Assembly: GCF_003481985.1 (NCBI RefSeq)
Contig: NZ_QUMD01000001.1
Location: 310,001 to 374,000 of the forward strand
From: Clostridium sp. OF09-36
GTDB lineage: Bacteria > Bacillota > Clostridia > Lachnospirales > Lachnospiraceae
DNA length: 64,000 bases
Direction of reading: 5' to 3'
Shown: piece by piece, positions 46,538 to 55,677 of the stretch
Numbering within the stretch: position 1 is the first letter of the stretch
Layout of the letters: each line of letters opens with the position of its first letter
Notes under the pieces: model-generated
Told to the model about the DNA's origin: nothing
Seen by the model: the letters and a program-made list of their open reading frames with translations, nothing else
Database searches by the model: none
Translations under genes and position numbers: made by a program

Positions 46538-46768
46538 ATGATCAATCCAATGAAATTAATGAAAATGAAAAATGCATGGTCCCGCTTCGCGGCCAACCAT
46601 CCTAAATTTCCGCTCTTTTTAAATGCTATCGTCAAACGTGGCGTCCAGGAAGGAACCATTTTTGAATTCAAGATCACCTCACCGGACGGCCAGGAACTCG
46701 TAACCAATATGCGCCTCAGCGCAGACGATATCGAGCTGTGGAAGGAACTATCCGAGGCCATGCGGTAG
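46538..46768 (+). CDS. Small conserved-looking protein of unknown function
   Basis: The 76-aa basic protein (MINPMKLMKMKNAWSRFAAN and so on) has a helical N-terminus and a short beta segment (GTIFEFKITSPDGQEL). It has a good promoter and binding site (AGAAAGAGAG). Its last codons form the first unit of a tandem repeat that runs on downstream. The following VanZ-like gene is probably cotranscribed. I do not recognise the family. Confidence 0.7.
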   Translation: MINPMKLMKMKNAWSRFAANHPKFPLFLNAIVKRGVQEGTIFEFKITSPDGQELVTNMRLSADDIELWKELSEAMR

Positions 46769-46888
46769 GCATGGCAAGCAGAATTTCCGAAGCCATGCGG
46801 CAGGCAACGACAAACGAAACTGTCCAAGGCCATACGGCAGGTGATGACAAACGAAACTGCCCAAGACCATGCGGCAGGTGATGGCCGC
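46745..46888 (+). repeat. Four degenerate copies of a 36-bp tandem repeat
   Basis: Units begin at 46745, 46781, 46816 and 46853 and share GAA-CT-TCC-AGGCCATGCGGCAGG with drift. The first overlaps the end of the 76-aa gene (SEAMR). The others lie between it and the VanZ-like gene. Confidence 0.75.
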
Positions 46889-46912
46889 ATGCCAGACAAA
46901 AAGGAGGATACC

Positions 46913-47443
46913 ATGGCCAGAATCCGCAATCGCGCCACCGGCGCCTTTCCAACCCGCACTATAAAAATACTGGCGATGCTTCCCTCCGTCGCCATTGCTG
47001 CTGCCATTTTTTATTTCTCCAGCCAGCCAGCTGACCAGTCCACCCTTATGAGCAACGGTGTCACCCAGATGCTTTTATCCATCGCAGATAAGCTCCATCT
47101 GCTGGAACTTAAACAGATCAATGTGCCTGCCATCTGCGAATTTCTCAGCATGCCGGTGCGAAAATGCGCCCACATCACCGAATACACCGTACTCTTCCTC
47201 TCCCTGGTCTTCGGTCTGCGAACCTGGGGACTGCATGGAAAACGCCTGCTGAACGCAGCACTCGCCGTCACCTTTTTCTATGCCTGCACCGATGAATTTC
47301 ACCAGCTGTTCGTGCCTGGGCGGGCCGGACGCTTCAGTGATGTGCTGATCGACAACATTGGGGCGGCTGGGATCAGGCTGATGGTGCTGATTTTTTATCG
47401 GCAGAGAAAAAACGGACTTCTACATAATTACACAACTTCGTAA
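46913..47443 (+). CDS. VanZ-family membrane protein
   Basis: The 176-aa protein has four membrane segments with the VanZ signature: RKCAHITEYTVLFL and ACTDEFHQLFVPGRAGRFSDVLIDN. In VanZ relatives this fold is linked to teicoplanin resistance, but most chromosomal members have unknown roles. I start at 46913 because AGGAGG lies 5 bases upstream. The longer frame runs back into the tandem repeat. Confidence 0.88.
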   Translation: MARIRNRATGAFPTRTIKILAMLPSVAIAAAIFYFSSQPADQSTLMSNGVTQMLLSIADKLHLLELKQINVPAICEFLSMPVRKCAHITEYTVLFLSLVFGLRTWGLHGKRLLNAALAVTFFYACTDEFHQLFVPGRAGRFSDVLIDNIGAAGIRLMVLIFYRQRKNGLLHNYTTS

Positions 47444-47556
47444 GCTCATAGCTCCACAACTACACAAGCCAAAACCAAGCCATAGGCAGATGAAAAAACG
47501 CTCTGTCTTCTCCAGAAAATCCTGCCCAGCAGTCCCAAAAACATCTCCCGCAAACC

Positions 47557-47973
47557 CTACAGGGAATACTCCTGTATTGCCGCAACAATGGCGCTGCGCT
47601 GCCACTTCACTGTCACCCGGCAATTGATCTGCATCCACTTCGGCGCCGGACTGTCATCGCGCGGGCGCACCCCGATCAGCGGTTTATGGAATTCATTCGC
47701 AAATTCAATCGCAAAATCCGCCCATTTTCCATACTCCCCATACATTTCTGCAAAAAGCACCACACAGCTGCACTCCGAAATGCGGTGACGCAGAAGAAGC
47801 TGGCGCCGCTTCCATTCCTGTTCATCCAGCCCATTATTAAAGCTCACCGAATCATCCGTCCATTTAAAATAATTTGTCGTATTCAGCCACCCACACACCG
47901 TATCATAAAGCTCACGGCAATTTTTTGCACGACTGATCACAAGATGTCTATTTTTCAGTACCGGCATCCTCAT
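47557..47973 (-). CDS. Orphan TIR-like (MTH538/DUF1863-type) protein
   Basis: The 138-aa protein has the fold pattern of the ThsB-type TIR family: a first strand HLVISRAKNCRELYDTV, then LRHRISECSCVVLFAEMYG, FAIEFANEFHKPLIGVRP, and a C-terminal helix. The Glu in AIEFANEF is placed like the catalytic Glu. Such proteins make NAD-derived signals or deplete NAD in phage defence. No effector gene adjoins it, so it is an orphan or works with the Thoeris-like set at 59 kb. Confidence 0.68.
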   Translation of the reverse strand: MRMPVLKNRHLVISRAKNCRELYDTVCGWLNTTNYFKWTDDSVSFNNGLDEQEWKRRQLLLRHRISECSCVVLFAEMYGEYGKWADFAIEFANEFHKPLIGVRPRDDSPAPKWMQINCRVTVKWQRSAIVAAIQEYSL

Positions 47974-48405
47974 CCCCCTTTGCCCCCAATTTTCCTCTTT
48001 GACAATCGTCTGTTAAATAAAAAAGAATACACATCCCAGCGGAGCGTTTTTGTTCCATAAGACGCAGATTCCCCTGAAACGCAAAAAGACAGTTCACTAC
48101 GGACTGTCTTTTGTAATGTAATGCCTTTATTCTACTGTACTTTTCTGAAAAGAGACACCTTGCTGTCAACTTTCCCTGTTATTTGTCACCTTTTGTGTTA
48201 CTGCTCGTGCGGTATGCCCGGCAATGCATATTTTCCTGCATTTCCTGACGTGAAAAGAATGTGCCTTGGCACATTCTCGCGCTGAGACACGGTTGCTTCA
48301 GCAACGCAGCCTCTCCGTTCCGGGAAGTTCCTCCCTGTATCCAGTAACTACTCTACATATTCGAAATGGCGACATCTGCAAACAGATTCACTGATTTCAG
48401 AATTC
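47974..48405. other. Intergenic region with hairpins
   Basis: No gene is supported. Hairpins at 48083-48112 (AAAAGACAGT with ACTGTCTTTT, likely a terminator for the regulator gene) and 48257-48278 (AGAATGTGCC with GGCACATTCT, a near-perfect palindrome) are visible. Confidence 0.6.
48083..48112 (-). terminator. Terminator of the LytTR regulator transcript
   Basis: A 10-bp stem AAAAGACAGT/ACTGTCTTTT with T-runs on both sides. Confidence 0.6.
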
Positions 48406-49094
48406 CTACCAGCCAGCCTCCATGCGGGAAGCAATCTTCTCCCGGTACTTCGGCTGATGCGGAACACCTTGCCATTCTTCATGCGGATTGCCTGACTCTT
48501 CACCGCATCCACATATTTTAAATTCACCAGATAGCTGACCTGAACCCGCACAAAATTATAATCCTGCAGGATCTTCTCCATGTCATCCAGCTTACCGCGG
48601 ACCAGCGGCTTGTTGCCATTCGCCATATACACATCGATGTAATGGTTGCGGCTCACCAGGTACATGATATCATTTACGTCCCACACATGGTACTTTGCAC
48701 CCTCCGGCACGATCACCTGTGTCGCAGCAATCTTTCTTTTATAGGAAATGATTGCCTGCTCCAGATCCTCATCCAGGTTATTTTTTCGGACGAAATAAAG
48801 CGGATTTGTGTCAAACGAAGCAAACACCTTATCGTCGTATGCGGAAACAAAAACCACTTCCCCAAAGCGGCCGGAATTCTTCCACTCTCTTGTAATATTG
48901 ATTCCATCCTGCTCCGGCAGGACAATATCCATAAATACCAGCTGATACGTTTTCTCGCAGGATTCCAGCTGTTTAATGCTATTCATACGGTCTACCTCAA
49001 ACTCCAGATCGTATTTCCGAAATAAAGCTTCCACCTTCAGCTGTACAAGTTCTGCCAAAATTTTATTATCATCAAAAATTAACGCATTTCTCAT
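48406..49094 (-). CDS. LytTR-family response regulator (frameshifted at the end)
   Basis: Restored to 229 aa. The receiver domain (about 1-120) has the phospho-Asp in LVFMDIVLPEQDG, and the LytTR DNA-binding domain (about 130-229) has YLVSRNHYIDVY and FVRVQVSYLVNLKYV. The frame breaks near 48452: AGCCGAAG where AGCCCGAAG restores a terminal ISPKYREKIASRMEAGW. No sensor kinase is next to it. Regulators of this type control peptide-pheromone or membrane stress responses. Confidence 0.85.
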
Positions 49095-49130
49095 AGCTAC
49101 TCTTTATCTCCCCAGTAAAGCTCCTATCCT

Positions 49131-49160
49131 GTTACTGTTCACGCATACGCGCCCAGTAAC
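49131..49160. repeat. Dispersed GTTACTG repeat, copy 6
   Basis: GTTACTGTTCACGCATACGC then GCCCAGTAAC forms an inverted repeat just upstream of the LytTR gene. It carries the same core as the other copies. Confidence 0.55.
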
Positions 49161-49381
49161 CCTATCCCTTATTAGTGAAACGAATTCATTATACTAAAGG
49201 GAAATATTTTTGTAAAACGGATTTCAAAGATTCAGAACATCGCACAAAGGAATGTAGGAGAAATGTGGGAAAACTGGGGGATTTTGCCATATGAAATTTG
49301 TCAAAAAATGTCGTGCATCCTACTGCGTGGGATTCCGAAATAGCATAGGCGTACATCTGGAACAAATGCATATGAAAAGTG

Positions 49382-50134
49382 TTACACTTCCTGCTTCCTT
49401 TGCAGACTTTCAATCCCACTTCTTACCAGAGAACCAAGCAACCGTTCCCCAGATTCATTCATCTCCAGCCAGAGCCTGTAACCATTCTTCTCCCCATCTT
49501 TAAAATCATAAAGTTCTCCGCCTCGGGCGATCAGCTCCCGGGATTTTCCCTCCTGTTTATAATCCCGATACTGGATCCGGTAACGCTGTGTCCAATTAAC
49601 CAGGCAATAATATCCCTCCTCGTGGACTGCATTCTGTATGATCTCTTCCCATCGTGCAACCGGCTCCGGTGATTCCTCACCAAAAACCTCAAACCAATCT
49701 CTCTCAAAATCATATGGAACCCTTGTTATCTCACTATATCTATCCCAAAGAAGTGTTCCCATCTCCTGGGCACGATCATCGAAGATCCGAATTTCACATA
49801 CCGGATCAAACGACAAGCTTCCATCACGGATGTCACCTCCGGTATTTCTGATAATATAGTGATTATCCACCTCCGTCAGTTTCTGGTCCCAGGCAAACGA
49901 AGGCTGCTTTTCCTGCTCCAGGGCCTGCCTTTCCTGTGCCAATATCTGCCTTTCCTGCTCCTGTTCTAAAGCTGCTGATTTGCTTGCATGGTAATTGCCC
50001 CATGTGAGCAGAAGAGCAAAAATAGCTACCACGGTTCCTATTGGACCAGCATTTTTCTGAAAAACCTTCCATAGTTTTTTGAAAGACTTTTTTGCATTTC
50101 CTTTTTTAATCCGTTCTTTCTGTGTATTTTTCAT
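49382..50134 (-). CDS. Membrane protein with coiled coil, unknown function
   Basis: The 250-aa protein has a basic N-terminus, a membrane helix (about 30-47) and a Gln/Glu-rich coiled-coil segment (about 55-78, EQEQERQILAQERQALEQEK), then a soluble domain with many aromatic residues. It overlaps the 52-aa gene upstream by 29 bases, so translation may be coupled. I do not recognise the family. Confidence 0.75.
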   Translation of the reverse strand: MKNTQKERIKKGNAKKSFKKLWKVFQKNAGPIGTVVAIFALLLTWGNYHASKSAALEQEQERQILAQERQALEQEKQPSFAWDQKLTEVDNHYIIRNTGGDIRDGSLSFDPVCEIRIFDDRAQEMGTLLWDRYSEITRVPYDFERDWFEVFGEESPEPVARWEEIIQNAVHEEGYYCLVNWTQRYRIQYRDYKQEGKSRELIARGGELYDFKDGEKNGYRLWLEMNESGERLLGSLVRSGIESLQRKQEV

Positions 50135-50264
50135 AAACCACCTCTTTTATGGTCTTCCCGCCTTTCAACGCCTCATAGTACTCCTGCATTCTTCTGGAAA
50201 AAGAAGCATTTCTGTTTGATGTTTCTACGTCCAGTGTAACACTGCCTGCGATTTCCTTATCCAT
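50106..50264 (-). CDS. Small 52-aa protein overlapping the next gene
   Basis: An ATG at 50264, 6 bases after GGAGGG, opens a 52-codon frame (MDKEIAGSVTLDVETS, then SRRMQEYYEALKGGKT) that ends inside the following gene. The binding site and overlap support a real small gene in one unit with 49382-50134. It may be its partner. The function is unknown. Confidence 0.6.
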   Translation of the reverse strand: MDKEIAGSVTLDVETSNRNASFSRRMQEYYEALKGGKTIKEVVYEKYTERTD

Positions 50265-50397
50265 AGTTGGCCCTCCATCGGATAAACCGATTATTATCAG
50301 TTTTTCTTTTCAATTCACGCATCCATACTCAAACCATATGGAATCCCATTGTCTGTCATGGTATAATAACTATATCATACATTGAGGGGGCGTTTCC

Positions 50398-50991
50398 ATG
50401 AAAAAATTATCGAAAAAGGTATCTGTTCTTTTGTCCTGTCTTGTTCTCTCCACTGCCATGCCGGTTATTCCGGGTACCAGCCCGATCATCGCAGAAGCAC
50501 ACCCGGGACGGACCGATTCCCAGGGCGGTCACCACGACTATAAAAACCGAAGTGGTCTTGGCAGCTATCATTATCACTGCGGCGGTTACCCGGCACATCT
50601 TCACGAAAACGGAGTGTGTCCTTACAAATCCGGCGGGCAGAAAAATGTTTCCCAGAGTTCTTCCGGCAGTAATTCGTCTGGAAGCAATACTGCTGCCAAC
50701 CAGACCAGCATCACCACAGACCTTATGAATTCTTACCAGGCCGTATTTGATGCTGACTATTACTACAGCCACAACAGCGATCTGCAGTCTGCCATCGGCA
50801 ACAACAAATTAAAACTCTTCGAACACTTCTATACCACTGGCATGAAAGAAGGACGGCGCGGTAATGAAGACTTTGATGTAGCATCTTATAAAGAAAATAA
50901 CGATGATTTAAAAACTGCCTTTGGCGATGACTGGAAAGCTTATTATGATCATTATGTTCAGAGTGGTTGTAAGGAAGGGCGTGCGCATTGA
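50398..50991 (+). CDS. Secreted YHYH-domain protein with C-terminal repeats
   Basis: The 197-aa protein has a signal peptide (1-33) and a YHYH domain (HPGRTDSQGGHHDYKNRSGL, then YHYHCGGYPAHLHENGVCPY). After a Ser/Asn linker come two C-terminal repeats of the form YY-(N/S)DL-FG-HYxxxGxKEGR. YHYH modules occur in cell-surface proteins. The repeats are common in Lachnospiraceae exported proteins. The His- and Cys-rich motif may bind metal. Confidence 0.85.
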   Translation: MKKLSKKVSVLLSCLVLSTAMPVIPGTSPIIAEAHPGRTDSQGGHHDYKNRSGLGSYHYHCGGYPAHLHENGVCPYKSGGQKNVSQSSSGSNSSGSNTAANQTSITTDLMNSYQAVFDADYYYSHNSDLQSAIGNNKLKLFEHFYTTGMKEGRRGNEDFDVASYKENNDDLKTAFGDDWKAYYDHYVQSGCKEGRAH

Positions 50992-51030
50992 TTTAGACAG
51001 CCCTAATTTCTTATTGTAGATTTCTGTAGC

Positions 51031-51071
51031 ATACTGGCACATTCATTTCAAGGGAAATGATGTGCCAGTAT
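51031..51071. terminator. Terminator hairpin between converging genes
   Basis: ATACTGGCACATTCATTTC pairs with GAAATGATGTGCCAGTAT, with one bulge, around AAGG. It lies between the YHYH gene and the NACHT gene. Confidence 0.75.
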
Positions 51072-51106
51072 ATTTCACTTTTATCCTTTCTGCCCGTCTA
51101 TCATAT

Positions 51107-54100
51107 TCATAATCCATAAAATAACACCTGTTCCACACTCCAACGCCGCTGCACGCTCGTCTTATACGCTTCCGCAGCATCTGACAGCCATGCCTGGATC
51201 CAGGCTTCCCGCTTCAGATCTCCCTCATAAAGTCTCCTCTGATGCTCCAACACATCACACACAAAATGATGCCCAGCTTCACTCACAGCCGCCACATTAT
51301 TCAGCGCACGGGGCAGATACGTAGAAAGGCCAAAACATTCCCTGTCTTTAAATTCCGGGCACAGACATAGTTCTGTCAAACGGGCAAGCTCCGGCCAAAG
51401 TGTTGGTGCTTCCACCACTGCAATAGACTCCGTCGGCCCACAACCGGTACTATCCCCTAAAGCTTTCTGTTCCCGTTCCAATAACTCCCGGTACGCCCGT
51501 AGTCCCCGGACATCCTGCAGCTGGATCAGCCATGCATACACAGTCATGCGCAGCTCCTCCGATGCCTGCCCAGCCTCCCACAACTGCTCCAAAAACACAG
51601 GTTTCCAGACTGCCTCCCCTACTTTATTTTTTACCTTTTTGTCCCGGATTGCCTGCATCACACCCTCTGCTGCACGGCTCCAAAGGCGTCCGTTCAACGT
51701 AGGTAAAAGTTCCCGGCATATAGCCATTTCATCTGCAAGCTGCACAAATGCGTTGATGCTGCGCACCGGATAAATTCAGGTGCCGCTTCTTCAAGCGCCG
51801 TCTGCCGTACTATTTCCAAACATTCCACACACTGATATTCCCCACACAGAGTCAGATGAAGCTCCAGAGGATCTCCCTTCAAATCCTTTTCCAGCAGATT
51901 CTTTTTCACTTCCCGGCACAGTTCTTCCTCCGTCAGATACTGCTTTAACAGTTTCTCCATCTCCGCCTTATAAAAATGGCCGCCAAAAAGAAGTAGTCCC
52001 AGAGCCTTTTCTTTCCCCATCGGAAATTTCAGCCGCTGTGCAAAATAAATCAGATAATAACATTTCCAGTCCTTACGCTGGTAATGTGTATGATCTTCCC
52101 AAATCTGGCACCCGGCAAAATCTGCTGTCTGAATATACTTCCCATAAAATGACTCTGCAACGGTCTGGAAGACCGCCGGAATCTCCTTATCTTTATGCTG
52201 CATCCAATGCCATACAATCCATACCTGAAGTCTCTCCCACACCAAATCCTCTTTGGCAAGCAGATTCATCCACTGGCGCACCGATTTCTTCTTCCCAGCA
52301 TGCATACGGTAATCCTGCATTACTTCCTGTAAATCAGTCCGGTCCTCCAGGCGGTAAAACAGATCATCCGACTCCCGTACCTCCTGCGGACTCATATCGT
52401 CCACATCCATACGGCTCAAGCATTCTTCCAGCAACTCCAGATAATATGTCCGTTCTCCCACTGCCTTCTGATAAGAAGCATCCCCTTCACGTCGCCGGGC
52501 CTCGTAATCAATATACGGCCGCACACTGATGGTCTTTTGAGTCCTGTTCTGATACAGCATCCGCAATTTCTCACATACCGGATTTCCGGTATTCATAAGA
52601 TCCAGACAGTACGCAGCCTCTGCATCCTTCAATTTCTGGTCCCGATACTGCTCCAGAATCCAAAGCGATACCGGCTCATCCAACAAAGGAAGCAGAAGAT
52701 ACACCTGCGCACGCATTCCCGCCTCTTCCCGACTCATGGCATCCCGCAAAAGCTGGGCAAATAACTCCTGCTTTGTTCCAGTCTTTTCAAAATACTGCAG
52801 GACTTCCCGATCCACGGTATGCATGCTCTGGACTGCGGCAGTCCCGTAAAAATCTGCCATTGCCAGCCAGTTCGCATCCTTCTGTCCAGAGTATGCCTCT
52901 GCCATACAGAAAACTGCCTGTCTCACAATTTTTTCCACCTCATAAATATGAGTATAAACCAGAGTACCTGTCAGCAGCTCCAGAAGTCTGCAAGCCGCAG
53001 GTGCAGTCGATACGGAAAGCAATGCCAGATGCAGTTCATACGACTCGTTTCCCAAGCGGTTTTCTTCCCGACTGACTATGTACGGAAGACCTTCCAATAA
53101 AAACTCCATCTGTTCATCTGTCTGTCCAAGCAGCTGGATAGCCGCATACAACGGATAGCGCACCTGCGATTCCGAATTTTTCCCAAAACGGTTCAAAATC
53201 ATCCCCAGCAGTTCCACATCCATCAGCTGAAGATCAATAGGGCAATGATTGCCCGCTCGTAAACCCACGGCTCCTGATCCGACTGCAAGACAGCCCAAAG
53301 AATATCCCTTGCCTCCTTCTCGCATCCATATGTGTCTGGACTATAACCAAGGAGCAGAATTGCATTTTTTAGTGAAATCTCATCCTGCGGCTCACGAATT
53401 TCCCCCAAAAGCAATCGAAACACCTCATACCCCATTCCAAACTCCGCCAAATCGCTGAGCCTGTAATTCTGATGATGAATCCAGGCATGAAGCTGTTTGC
53501 TTTTTTCCCATTCACGAAGCAGAATCGCACTCCGGTCCGATGGGGAAATCCGGTTCCAGTCCGTATCCAGAAACAAAGTAAAGTCCTGCTGCAGCAGCCA
53601 ATCCCAGATCTCCCCGTCGCAGATGGACAACAAATACGAAAGCACATGATGCCAGTTTCTGCTGACACCAAGCTCCGGATGGCCCAGACACACCAGTTCC
53701 TGAACCTGATCAAGCGGACAGCCTGCCAGATATTTTGCCGCCAGATACTCGCCAAAATTATTGTGCATAAACTGCCAGTTCCCATCCCGGAGCACCCATA
53801 AGCCACTGTATTTCAGCAATTCCCGCTCTGCCGCAGATGCAATCAGACGTTCATATTCAAACTCTGTCAGCACCCGCGTATCCATCGCATGCATCGCCAC
53901 TGCAAGACGTTCTAGCAACAGTTTTGCCTTTTCTATGTTTTCCTCAAAATCCAGTTTTCCCGTCATCCGGTACTTGTCCAAATCCTGACCAAGTTTCCGT
54001 TCTGTCAATGTCTGCATCAGCTGATCCCGATCCGGCACCTTCCCACATTCCAGATAAAGCTGGCATAGTTCCACCAGATAAAACGGATTTTCCACTACCG

Positions 54101-54811
54101 TAGAAAGACGTCTCTCCTCAATCTGCCGTTTCCAGTTATCGTACAGAATTCCCATTTCCGTCACATAACATTCTATATCTGACTCGGTCAGCGGCTGCAT
54201 CCACACAGCCTCAAACGCTTCACCAAACAGGCCTGCCCTGTAAAAGTGGTTTCTCGTAGAAATCAGAAAACGCGCTTCTTTATTTTCCTGCTGATACAAT
54301 GCCGCCTGTTTTAGGAAATTCTGCTTATGCACACCGGCTATCTCATCAAACCATCGATCAGGAACAACAGATTTTCCTGATTTTCCGGTTCCACGCCACG
54401 CTGCCTTGCCAGTTCTGCCATAGATTCATCCGAATACGTTCGCAAAGGTATCCGCACCGCCCGTGGCAGATTGACATCTTTATAACAGCAGAATTCCATC
54501 CACTGCAACTCTTGCGTCTTTCCACAGCCCGCCTCTCCTAAAAGAACCACATTCTGATGCTCCATGCAATAATCCAAAAGAGAAAAACCATACACCTCTG
54601 CTGCATCCCCGTCCACTCCCGGATGCTCCTGATCGGTGCAAAGGCGGGGGATGTGATGCGTGGGCGCAATGGGTGCTTCCATAGCCTTCTTCTTTTTCTT
54701 CGAAGCAGCATGTCCCACACCCTGGGTTACGCCGTATTTTACGATATCGTAGGCCGCAGATAACTTCATGCTATCCGCAAAGGGAATAAGAAATGAGGGA
54801 ATCGTGAACAT
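51107..54811 (-). CDS. Large NACHT/STAND-type NTPase, possible defence protein (three frameshifts)
   Basis: Four frames join into one protein of about 1235 aa. Residues 1-60 are a helical N-terminus. The Walker A motif is GEAGCGKT (92-99). Walker B becomes LLFLIDGFDEIAG after restoring one base at 54350, the NACHT-type signature. A winged or helical region with NNFGEYLAAKYL follows, then about 700 residues of helical repeats. Further one-base losses lie near 53240 and 51767. NACHT proteins with repeat sensors are known anti-phage factors in bacteria. There is no recognised effector domain, unless the first 60 residues serve. The start follows GGAAGGAGG. Confidence 0.8.
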
Positions 54812-54973
54812 GATAAGCTGCCTCCTTCCAGGTGAATTCAGAAAACAGACAATCCGGCCCAATCAGCTTTCCGGATTCAGTTCCGTTGCGCTTAATCTTC
54901 AACGATAACCGCTTTCATTTTCCATTCCCTGTATAAATTATGACGATAAGTATTCAACTAAAACATTTAGGAA

Positions 54974-55130
54974 TAAACCGTATTGCAGTACTGAGTAGAC
55001 ACGTAATGATTTACGCATAACTCAAAAATGTAGTTTCATGCATCTTCTAATGTTAAATCATCCAGATATTTCCTGCTTGTGCAATTCAAAAATGTTCGAA
55101 TAATGGCAACATAACAATCAAAAGTAGTTA
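54974..55130 (-). pseudogene. Remnant of a tyrosine-recombinase N-terminal domain
   Basis: A minus-strand frame reads TFDCYVAIIRTFLNC, YLDDLTLEDA, a TGA stop, NYIFELCVNHYVSTQYCNT. This resembles the SAM-like core-binding domain of phage integrases. It is short and interrupted, so the match is tentative. Confidence 0.3.
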
Positions 55131-55149
55131 CCTGTAAGTTTCACAATAA

Positions 55150-55505
55150 ATGAGGCAAAGAAAGAAGCCGCTTCCGTATTTCAGTTTGCCAGCTGCGTAT
55201 GCTTCCGAATGGATATAGCTGATTTCCTTCATCTTAAGGCTGCCCTCCAAGCAAATGGCATGTCGATGCCGCGGTCGATGAAGAAACCCACTATGTTTAC
55301 AATACCCAGGATATGTACGCCGTGCTCTTTCGCCTTGCGGAATGCCGCCAGACTATCTGCAGTCTCGCCGGACTGGCTGGCGATGGCTAGGGCATTTTTG
55401 TTAAGGATGGGACGTCGGTAGCAAAACTCGAATGCCAGTTACATGCGCACCGAAATCCGCACAAGGTCTTCCAGCACGTACTGGGCCGTCATACCGACAT
55501 AATGA
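55150..55505 (-). pseudogene. glmS: Degraded glmS fragment
   Basis: Minus-strand frames carry IASQSGETADSLAAFRKAKE and HILGIVNIVG, the SIS domain of glucosamine-6-phosphate synthase. After a frame change comes LKMKEISYIHSEAYAAGKLK, the second SIS domain. Stops, frameshifts and a missing middle make it a relic. The normal enzyme makes glucosamine-6-phosphate from fructose-6-phosphate and glutamine. Confidence 0.8.
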
Positions 55506-55677
55506 ATATTACGGGCACTTTTACACCACCTGTCCGAACTAGGAAGCCATTATTCTGGATTAATAGAAAGTACTATTCCGATTATTAGGGAACCGCTCTT
55601 ATAATGAATGTAAGCATCAGTTCTGATGCTAATTCGTAAAGGTCAAATTCTTCGCTCCACGGCAAATACAGCGCCGC

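Noticed and set aside
46745..46888. CRISPR-like array
   Set aside because: Units are contiguous with no spacers, and no cas genes are near.
55150..55505. A glmS ribozyme or intact glmS gene
   Set aside because: Only broken coding fragments are present, and no ribozyme-like core was recognised.
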